DNA from: CAYJCL01 sp964370475
GTDB taxonomy: Bacteria; Bacillota_I; Bacilli_A; RF39; UBA660
Direction of reading: 5' to 3'
Assembly (NCBI GenBank): GCA_964370475.1
Contig: CAYJJI010000019.1
Span: 1-18,587, forward strand
DNA length: 18,587 nucleotides
The stretch's first letter is position 1; each line of letters starts with the position of its first letter. The notes below the pieces were generated by a model, which was not told where the DNA came from, made no database searches, and was given only the letters and a program-made list of their open reading frames with translations. This document shows, piece by piece, positions 12,994 to 18,587 of this stretch. The position numbers and the translations under genes are program-made.

Positions 12994-13791
12994 ATGGATA
13001 CTTTAATATATGCAATACTAGGAATTATACAAGGACTAACAGAACCACTACCTATATCAAGTAGTGGCCATTTATTATTCTTCAAAGAATTATTTAACAC
13101 AAATATGTTTGATTTAAACTTTGAAATAATAGTTAACTTTGGATCATTTTTAGCAATTTTATTTATCTTTAGAAAAGATATAATAAAATTAATAAATAGT
13201 TTCCTTAAATATATAAGTACCAAAGAAAAAAAATACAAAAATGATTTTAATTATTGTTGGATGTTAGTAATAAGTTCTATTCCAGTAGGAATATCAGGTA
13301 TTATCTTCAAAGATACATTAGATGGTTTAATATCAGTTAATTTAGTAGGAATAGCACTACTTATTACAGCAGTCTTACTTTATTTAGTCAAAAACAATAA
13401 TGGCAAAAAAGAAGATAAAGACATTTTCATTAAACAAGCCATTATTATTGGATTATTTCAAATGATAGCAATTATTCCTGGAATATCAAGAAGTGGATCA
13501 TGCTTAGTAGGATGTTTACTAGTTGGACTTAATAAAGAATCAGCACTAAAATATACATTCCTACTTTACTTCCCAGTATCTATTGCAGCAATGGCACTTG
13601 GAGTTACAGACTTCATTAGTGATGCTAATACATCATTATTACTTCCTTATACAATAGGTATGATAGCATCACTAGTAGTAACTTATCTAACTTATAATTG
13701 GTTCTCAAATATAGTTAAAAAAGGATCACTTTGGAAATTTTCTATATATTGTATAATCCTAGGAACATTTATACTATTTTATTTCAGATAA
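12994..13791 (+). CDS. uppP: Undecaprenyl-diphosphate phosphatase (BacA family)
   Basis: 265 residues, the typical UppP size, with about eight hydrophobic segments. Both family motifs are present: QGLTEPLPISSSGHL (13-27, with the Glu and Ser residues of the active site) and PGISRSGSCLVG (162-173, catalytic-site Arg and Ser). Reaction: removes one phosphate from undecaprenyl diphosphate to recycle the lipid carrier for peptidoglycan and other wall polymers; it also gives basal bacitracin tolerance. TATAAT at about 12971-12978 and an AAGGATGG/GGTGAT site precede the ATG. Its presence argues that the organism makes a cell wall, unlike true Mollicutes. Confidence 0.96.
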   Translation: MDTLIYAILGIIQGLTEPLPISSSGHLLFFKELFNTNMFDLNFEIIVNFGSFLAILFIFRKDIIKLINSFLKYISTKEKKYKNDFNYCWMLVISSIPVGISGIIFKDTLDGLISVNLVGIALLITAVLLYLVKNNNGKKEDKDIFIKQAIIIGLFQMIAIIPGISRSGSCLVGCLLVGLNKESALKYTFLLYFPVSIAAMALGVTDFISDANTSLLLPYTIGMIASLVVTYLTYNWFSNIVKKGSLWKFSIYCIILGTFILFYFR

Positions 13792-13817
13792 AAAGAAATC
13801 TATTTAGATTTCTTTTT
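13790..13817. terminator. Bidirectional terminator between uppP and the CYTH gene
   Basis: AAAAAGAAATCT-ATTT-AGATTTCTTTTT: 12-bp perfect stem. Stop codons of both convergent genes (13789-13791 and 13817-13819) sit at its base. Confidence 0.88.
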
Positions 13818-14407
13818 TAATTATTATCAACGTATTTAATTATATCTTTAAACCCAAGTTTCTTTCTAAGCATTATTTGATTTTTACCAATATTTAACTC
13901 TTTAATATTTTTAAATCCTAAAGACATAATAAATTTCATAATTTCACTCTTAATAGAAATAATATCGCTATCATCATTAATCATTTTTTCAACTTCTAAA
14001 AATATACCTACATCCTTAAGTTCATCTAACACAATTTCATAGTCATTATACTTATAAGTCCTTCTAACATTGTGAACTTTTATTTGTTCAACAAATCCAA
14101 CTTTTTCAATAATATTTTTCATAGTATCATAGTCTTTAACTTCAGTTTCATCCTCATCTGAATATACCCACTTCTTTCCCTCAAAATAATTTTTTTTATA
14201 AGTAACTAATGCTTTATCACCTTTTCTTCTAAGTCTTAAAATTTCATTAATTCTTAAATCTTCCTCAGGTTTAAAATTATCACTTAAAGGATTCTCATAA
14301 TATATATCAATAATCTCTTTTTCATCTTCGAATGAAAACTTGCTTAAAATATTTAAAGCTTCTTCTAAAGTATTATCAAAATCAACTAAAATTTCTACTT
14401 CTTTCAT
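13817..14407 (-). CDS. CYTH-domain protein (class IV adenylate cyclase / triphosphatase family)
   Basis: 196 residues. The strand pattern follows the CYTH tunnel: KEVEILVDF at the N-terminus (ExE present, the Lys of ExExK replaced), RINEILRLRRKGDKALVTYKKN, the ETEV segment, KVHNVRRTYKYNDYEIVLDEL, then GIFLEVE, where LDE...LG.FLE.E is the common CYTH signature. It carries an extra basic C-terminal tail. Family knowledge: binds a triphosphate group and metal in a beta barrel; members act as adenylate cyclase, thiamine triphosphatase or inorganic triphosphatase. The ATG overlaps the rmuC stop as ATGA, with GAAGG upstream, so it is the last gene of the VTT-rmuC-CYTH operon. Substrate unknown. Confidence 0.82.
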   Translation of the reverse strand: MKEVEILVDFDNTLEEALNILSKFSFEDEKEIIDIYYENPLSDNFKPEEDLRINEILRLRRKGDKALVTYKKNYFEGKKWVYSDEDETEVKDYDTMKNIIEKVGFVEQIKVHNVRRTYKYNDYEIVLDELKDVGIFLEVEKMINDDSDIISIKSEIMKFIMSLGFKNIKELNIGKNQIMLRKKLGFKDIIKYVDNN

Positions 14408-15471
14408 TCTTTACTACCTTCTATTAAAGAATTATCAACACTGTTAATAGCATCAAATCTCTTGGTAATTTTTTCAGTAGTTATATGAATATCTTTAACA
14501 TCTTTAGATACAGTATCAATACTTCTAGACAACTTATCCCATCTCTCACGATATTTAATGAATTCATTCCCTAATTTAGTTAATTCAAGTTGAATAACTT
14601 GTGCATATTTATCACGTTCCATATTTTTAACTACCATTAAAATAATAGATAAAGTACTCATCAAAGTTGTCGGACTAGCAAGCCATACTTTATTTTTAGT
14701 AGCATATTCTAATATATCAGAATGATATGCATTAATTTCTGCGAATATAGCCTCAGCCGGTAAAAACATAATAGCTTCTTCAGTAGTTTCACCTGGTATT
14801 ATATATTTACTACTAATAGCATCAATATGCTTCTTAACATCAGATTTAAATAACTTCAAAGCAGCTTCTCTTTCGGTAACGGTATAAGATTTATCAGTCA
14901 TCTTACGATAATTTTCTAAAGGAAACTTACTGTCTATAACAATAGTTCCTAAAGGTGCTGGTGCATATAAAATAGCATCAGCAATAGATCCATTAGTCAT
15001 CTTATGTTGTAAATCATAAATACCTTTCTTTTCTCCAAAAATATTAGATAAAATATAATTAAGATTAACTTCTCCAAATATTCCTCTAGTTTTTTTATCA
15101 GTTAAAACGCTTTGTAAATCAACAATCTCACTAGATAAAGAATCAATCTTCTTTTGAGCTTCATCAATCTTAGATAATCTTTCTAATATACTATTAAAAG
15201 TTTTATTAGTTTTTTCAAAATTAGTATCAATCCTTTGATTAACTCTATCATTGATTTCTAATAACTTTCTTTCAATACTAGTATTTAGTCTTTCAAAGTC
15301 ATCTCTCAAATCTTTACTGAAACTAAATTTAAAATCTCCAATCTCCTTAGTAAGATTAGTTTCATTCTTACCAAGTCTTTCAACTATATCATTAGTTTTA
15401 TCACCTTTAAACATATTAACTAGTAATAAAATAATAATAACAACCAATAACCCTAAAATAACATATTCCAT
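14404..15471 (-). CDS. rmuC: DNA recombination protein RmuC homologue
   Basis: 355 residues. One N-terminal membrane helix (3-19), a long coiled coil (about 30-125, heptad-like with many Glu/Lys/Asn), and the RmuC domain from about 128, with RGIFGEVNL, IVIDSKFPLENYRKM (177-190, the PD-(D/E)xK-like core Asp-Ser-Lys), LPAEAIFAEI and LASPTTLMSTLSIIL. Family knowledge: limits inversions and other rearrangements at short repeats; thought to be a nuclease-fold protein. GAGGT precedes the ATG, 7 nt after the VTT gene. It ends in TGA, overlapping the next start, which shows TGA is a stop here. Confidence 0.95.
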   Translation of the reverse strand: MEYVILGLLVVIIILLLVNMFKGDKTNDIVERLGKNETNLTKEIGDFKFSFSKDLRDDFERLNTSIERKLLEINDRVNQRIDTNFEKTNKTFNSILERLSKIDEAQKKIDSLSSEIVDLQSVLTDKKTRGIFGEVNLNYILSNIFGEKKGIYDLQHKMTNGSIADAILYAPAPLGTIVIDSKFPLENYRKMTDKSYTVTEREAALKLFKSDVKKHIDAISSKYIIPGETTEEAIMFLPAEAIFAEINAYHSDILEYATKNKVWLASPTTLMSTLSIILMVVKNMERDKYAQVIQLELTKLGNEFIKYRERWDKLSRSIDTVSKDVKDIHITTEKITKRFDAINSVDNSLIEGSKE

Positions 15472-15478
15472 ATATACC

Positions 15479-16051
15479 TCAATCTATCTTCAATTTTTTA
15501 TTAACAATATAACTCACTAAATAAGCTATTAACAATATTAATATAGTCCTAATTAATACCCACGGTTCTACCAAACTTTCTACTAAACTAGTTCCTACAA
15601 ATCCAGAAAAATATACTAAAAAAGTTTTACCAATTATTAAAGCTGCGAAAAACTTCCTAAAACTAATTTTAGATAAACCAGCACCTATATTAAATATAAA
15701 TCCTGGTAAAAATGGATTAGCAATCAAAACAACTAAAGTACTAAAACTCATATGATCAAAACCATCCATTATTGACTTAATATATTTTTTATCCTTTAAC
15801 TTATGATCAAAAGACTTTTTTAATTTTTGTTTAAACAACAAATAAACCAATAAACAACCTATAATAGTAAAAAACAATGAAATTATTAAACCAAATATAT
15901 TTCCAAAAATTAAAAAATTAACAGAAACAAATACTACTAAAGGTAGTATCGGAAATAAAGCTTCCAACATTAACAAAAAACAAGCAAGTATTGGTCCCCA
16001 TATACCCATATTTAATATTACATCATTAATTAAATCATTAATCCATTCCAT
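15479..16051 (-). CDS. VTT/SNARE-associated (TVP38-DedA type) membrane protein
   Basis: 190 residues with about five hydrophobic segments. The segment LEALFPILPLVVFVSVNFLIFG matches the first re-entrant/TM region of VTT proteins (E-x-x-x-P-x-x-P), and FLPGFIFNIGAGLSKISFRKFFAALIIGK matches the second conserved region (G-A-G-x-S/T-x-I-x-x-x-x-F). Family knowledge: DedA/TVP38 proteins are polytopic membrane proteins; some flip undecaprenyl phosphate or other phospholipids. GGAGAGG lies 5 nt before the ATG, and TATAAT about 25 nt upstream. It is first of an operon with rmuC and a CYTH gene. The cargo for this subgroup is not known. Confidence 0.88.
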   Translation of the reverse strand: MEWINDLINDVILNMGIWGPILACFLLMLEALFPILPLVVFVSVNFLIFGNIFGLIISLFFTIIGCLLVYLLFKQKLKKSFDHKLKDKKYIKSIMDGFDHMSFSTLVVLIANPFLPGFIFNIGAGLSKISFRKFFAALIIGKTFLVYFSGFVGTSLVESLVEPWVLIRTILILLIAYLVSYIVNKKLKID

Positions 16052-16086
16052 AATACCTCTCCATATTTATTATAATATATAATAAG

Positions 16087-16115
16087 TAAAAAAGCACTCA
16101 TTTAATGAGTACTTT
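16087..16115 (-). terminator. Terminator of the thyX gene
   Basis: AAAGTACTCAT-TAA-ATGAGTGCTTT on the minus strand (11 positions, one wobble) followed by T residues. The thyX stop (16114-16116) lies at the base of the 5' arm. Confidence 0.85.
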
Positions 16116-17541
16116 ACTTAATTAAAGTTCTTTTAGGATATGGTATCTTGCAAGATTCTCTTCCCTCAGGACAATTTCCATTAACAGCACAAGTAGCACC
16201 TACCAGTGCATTATAAAATTGACCATACGGTTCTAATTGCTCTATCATATTAGTAACTAAACCACGAACTTCCCATTGAGCTTTCTTACAATGTCTAAAT
16301 TTAGAAACATGTCTAAAAGTATCTCCATCAAAACCTAGTGTTACATTAGAAGTATATCCGCTTAAAATAAAATATAACAAATCTTCCTTACATACACCTT
16401 TATCTAATAACTTATAATAATTCATGAAATTATAATTCATTGCATAATTATATAAATTTAACGCATCATTATTCTCACTAATAGTTTGAGGAACAATCAT
16501 ATTAGCATCATCAGGATTAGCATCAAAATCAGGAATAGATAAATCTATCCCACGATGTCTAGATAAATGAGTCATATTAGCATATGATATTGGTAATTGA
16601 AATCTAAAATAAATACTAGATAAATCTTCATGAGCTGAATCGTTAATACTAATTTCTTCTCTTATACACTTAAATATATCATTAAATAATTTATTGTCTT
16701 TTACTACCATTTCATCAACCATTTTACTAACATCGCAATAACTATTTCCTGTCAATCTACATATCGAACTTATTACTATATCTCTGTCAAAATTAACAAT
16801 AGATTCCTTATTAAGTAATAAAGGTTCACTTAATAAAGAATTAGAAACAAAATTACTATTATTAATATAATCCTTTAACGAATTAGAATCATTAACTTTT
16901 GAATTTTTAATAATATCAACTAAATATGGAGCCTTATCACATACAATTTTAAATAACTGTTCACCAAAATATTTAGCTTCACTTATCTTAGAATATTCAC
17001 CCTTCATAAACAAATTAATAATTCTAACTAATTCAGTAGCACTACATCCAAAATCAATTTGGCTTCTAAAACAATAAGGTAGAACATATCTAGAATCTTC
17101 TTTAGGAATACCTAAATCTATCAACATATTATATATCTGAAACATCTTATCCATATTGTCTTTATATATAATGTTTAATTCTTCTTGATTTTCTATAAGA
17201 CTATATTTCTCATTTCTAAACTCAGGAATATAATAATCAGCCTCTCCGTAATTAACTTCTCTTCTAGACTTAATAGTAAGAGAACAATATCTAGATTTAA
17301 TTAATAACTGCTCTATAATAGGACTAACATCACAAAGAGCAAGATTAAAATAAACATGATCAATAATTGACTTATGTCCCATACCTATAACTCTTTCAAT
17401 AAATTTAACATTATCTTCTAAAGACCTATTTAAAGTAAATTCCCATACATCTAAAACAGTTCCTTTACTTCTTGAAAGCCTAGCTGCAGCTGCAGCTAGA
17501 GCCTCACTATTCATATTTATACTTTTTAATTCTATTTTCAT
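16114..17541 (-). CDS. thyX: Tandem-domain FAD-dependent thymidylate synthase (ThyX)
   Basis: 475 residues from the ATG at 17541 (GGTAGG just before; the longer frame begins with a GTG inside that site), twice the usual 220-260. N-half: GMGHKSIIDHVYF, then IKSRYCSLTIKSRRE (81-95) in the place of the ThyX motif RHRxxSxxxxSxR, so Arg84, Ser87, Ser92 and Arg94 are kept but RH has become KS; then GIPKEDSRYVLP with Arg151. C-half: LSRHRGIDLSIPDF (326-339), where RHR is kept but both Ser have become Asp; LLDKGVCKEDLLYFIL lacks the Arg; KFRHCKKAQWEVR (414-426) keeps the Arg/AQWEIR element missing in the N-half. Family knowledge: ThyX makes dTMP from dUMP using methylene-tetrahydrofolate, NADPH and FAD, with active sites built at subunit interfaces. 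C451, C457 and C464 form an extra C-terminal cluster. Confidence 0.87.
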   Translation of the reverse strand: MKIELKSINMNSEALAAAAARLSRSKGTVLDVWEFTLNRSLEDNVKFIERVIGMGHKSIIDHVYFNLALCDVSPIIEQLLIKSRYCSLTIKSRREVNYGEADYYIPEFRNEKYSLIENQEELNIIYKDNMDKMFQIYNMLIDLGIPKEDSRYVLPYCFRSQIDFGCSATELVRIINLFMKGEYSKISEAKYFGEQLFKIVCDKAPYLVDIIKNSKVNDSNSLKDYINNSNFVSNSLLSEPLLLNKESIVNFDRDIVISSICRLTGNSYCDVSKMVDEMVVKDNKLFNDIFKCIREEISINDSAHEDLSSIYFRFQLPISYANMTHLSRHRGIDLSIPDFDANPDDANMIVPQTISENNDALNLYNYAMNYNFMNYYKLLDKGVCKEDLLYFILSGYTSNVTLGFDGDTFRHVSKFRHCKKAQWEVRGLVTNMIEQLEPYGQFYNALVGATCAVNGNCPEGRESCKIPYPKRTLIK

Positions 17542-17599
17542 AATACCTACCACCCTATAAAAATTATAGCAAAAAAAAGAGAAAAATAAAATATTAATC

Positions 17600-17851
17600 T
17601 CATAACACCTGAATTACTTTATAGCCGTAAAATTCTAAAATACTAACTGCTTTTCTACTTTTAACACCATTCCTACAAGTAACATAATAAGTATTATTTT
17701 TACTTAATAAATCTTTGTGATTTATTAACAATTTATTGAGAGGTATATTCACACTACCAGGATAATGATCATCAGAATATATTAAAGAATCACTTACATC
17801 TATCAGTTGACCCATATTTAAATTATAATTAATAAATTTAATTTTATTCAC
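17600..17851 (-). CDS. Minimal rhodanese-like domain protein
   Basis: 83 residues covering a short rhodanese fold: LIDVSDSLIYSDDHYPGSVNIPLNKL (16-41, compare LIDVR...Y..GHIPGAINIP), then the active-site loop TCRNGVKSRKAV with catalytic Cys59 (CxxGxxS pattern), and GYKVIQVL at the end. Standard single domains have about 100 residues, so this is a compact form ending just before the usual GG. Start GTG at 17851 with GGTGAG 4 nt before it; an internal ATG at 17815 lacks a site and would cut the first strand. Family knowledge: carries sulfane sulfur as a cysteine persulfide. A TATGAT -10 candidate lies at about 17868-17874. Partner unknown. Confidence 0.85.
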   Translation of the reverse strand: MNKIKFINYNLNMGQLIDVSDSLIYSDDHYPGSVNIPLNKLLINHKDLLSKNNTYYVTCRNGVKSRKAVSILEFYGYKVIQVL

Positions 17852-17905
17852 TTATCTCACCAATGTATCATATGCTATATAAGTAATTCTAAATAATTAA
17901 AACAA

Positions 17906-17931
17906 CCAAAAAAGAAGACTATTCGTCTTCT
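17906..17931 (-). terminator. Terminator of the C-terminally visible hypothetical gene
   Basis: AGAAGAC-GAATA-GTCTTCT (17931-17913) followed by a T-run on the minus strand. The stop TAG (17919-17921) spans loop and 3' arm, so the last codons GEDE are part of the stem. Confidence 0.88.
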
Positions 17932-18587
17932 CCAAAGAAATCATCAAAATATGCATCATCACTATTCATGTTTTCATTAACAATAACACTATCAACATCA
18001 ATGTTAACTTTAGGTTTATCTTCTAATATCTTAGGTTTAGGTAATTCAACCTCATTAATCTTTTTATTCCCTTCAGTAACCTCACTAGTAATAGTCGTTG
18101 GAACATTTTGTACTTTTTCTTTAACAATTTCTTGTTTTTCTACCATTTCAATCTTGTCTGGAACAACATCTTTTTTAACAGGTTCATCAAACATATTAAT
18201 CTGCTTAACATTAGAAGCTTTCTTGTTTTCAAATTCTTCATAAATATTTAAAGCTGGTTTAGTAGGAATATCATTTTTGATTGATTCCTTCACAGAAGTT
18301 TCAACAACTTCATTTGGTATATTATTTTTAACTTCTTCCTTAGCTTTAATAGAATCAAATATTTCTTTTTCACGAGAATTATTAACAACAACTTCATTTT
18401 GTTGATTAAGTTTATTCTTAGCAACATAATCACTAAGTCTTTTTTCAATATTTTCAATCAACTTACTGTCAGGTGTTTCCATCATTTGATTTCCACCAGT
18501 ATTGTTAAAAGGATTAACATTATTATTCATTAAATTTTCATTACCCATACCATTAGAATTAAATGGATTATTATTACCAGCAAATGG
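17919..18587 (-). CDS. Disordered low-complexity protein, C-terminal part, cut by window edge
   Basis: The frame is open to the window edge: an ATG at 18548 is internal, because codons continue upstream (PFAGNNNPFNSNG) without a stop, giving 222 visible residues. Seen: an Asn-rich start with repeated NPFN (NNNPFN, NVNPFN), a short helical segment SKLIENIEKRLSDYVAKN, then a long Lys/Glu/Val/Pro-rich, likely disordered stretch, and a strongly acidic, aromatic end DDAYFDDFFGEDE. No catalytic motif and no membrane segment. Such acidic aromatic tails are often peptide ligands for a folded partner, but no partner can be named. The 5' part of the gene is outside the window. No family recognised. Confidence 0.75.
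   Translation of the reverse strand, partial: PFAGNNNPFNSNGMGNENLMNNNVNPFNNTGGNQMMETPDSKLIENIEKRLSDYVAKNKLNQQNEVVVNNSREKEIFDSIKAKEEVKNNIPNEVVETSVKESIKNDIPTKPALNIYEEFENKKASNVKQINMFDEPVKKDVVPDKIEMVEKQEIVKEKVQNVPTTITSEVTEGNKKINEVELPKPKILEDKPKVNIDVDSVIVNENMNSDDAYFDDFFGEDE

Noticed and set aside
12990..13238. Minus-strand 82-codon ORF
   Set aside because: Antisense shadow of the uppP 5' region, which carries the family's active-site motif.
15251..15520. Plus-strand 89-codon ORF
   Set aside because: Antisense shadow of the rmuC coiled coil; Ser/Leu-rich composition as expected of a reverse reading.
17555..17569. CTATAA-AAA-TTATAG inverted repeat over the thyX -10
   Set aside because: The TATAAT box in AT-rich DNA makes such palindromes likely by chance; no second copy supports an operator.
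17968..18243. Plus-strand 91-codon ORF
   Set aside because: Antisense shadow of the Lys/Glu-rich disordered protein.
1..18587. Mollicutes code (TGA as Trp)
   Set aside because: The VTT gene and rmuC end in TGA at natural C-termini, and Trp positions in PyrG, TrpS and ThyX use TGG.
1..18587. CRISPR arrays, tRNA or rRNA genes
   Set aside because: No regularly spaced repeats and no cloverleaf or rRNA-like sequence seen; intergenic gaps are mostly under 150 nt.

Overview
The window is very AT-rich and densely coded, with Shine-Dalgarno sites of the AGGAGG type. Trp is read from TGG, and TGA is a genuine stop (ends of the genes at 15479 and 14404), so the code is the standard bacterial one and not the Mollicutes code. 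Gene families (TrpS, PyrG, UppP, RmuC, ThyX, a MacB-type ABC transporter with an OmpR-type two-component system) point to a low-GC Bacillota, probably a Bacilli lineage near the Mollicutes that still makes a cell wall. This placement is an inference from composition and content; no rRNA or tRNA is present.

Layout. 1-620: edge of a mobile element, with the 5' part of a large serine recombinase and a small ORF in front of it. 756-3493: accessory genes (MazG-like pyrophosphohydrolase, an N-terminal remnant of a D-Ala-D-Ala carboxypeptidase, Nudix hydrolase, GNAT acetyltransferase, MFS exporter). The exporter is preceded by a consensus promoter and a folded leader ending in an intrinsic terminator, so it looks riboswitch-controlled. 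3643-5108: operon of three small nucleotide or triphosphate enzymes (RdgB-like, CYTH, MazG-like). 5153-9920: MacB-type ABC transporter, sensor kinase, response regulator and lipoprotein; the ABC and regulator promoters share a TTTAAG-N5-TTTAAG direct repeat, the likely regulator operator. 10030-13791 (+ strand): trpS, pyrG and uppP, with a small membrane gene converging on pyrG. 13817-17541 (- strand): CYTH, rmuC, a VTT-domain membrane protein and a two-domain ThyX. 17600-18587: a minimal rhodanese and the C-terminal part of a disordered protein that runs off the window.

Main points of interest. (1) The pyrG leader looks like a variant of the Bacillus subtilis CTP-sensing attenuator: predicted transcript start GAGC, so the first C is again at +4, and a (CU)3 tract in the terminator arm that would pair with a GA-repeat made by dinucleotide slippage. 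(2) The structured leader of the MFS exporter. (3) A tandem ThyX whose two halves have lost complementary parts of the active-site motif. (4) A shared regulator operator. (5) Very compact 3' ends: stop codons lie inside terminator hairpins, and twice one hairpin loop carries the stops of two convergent genes.

No gene-free stretch exceeds 300 bases.
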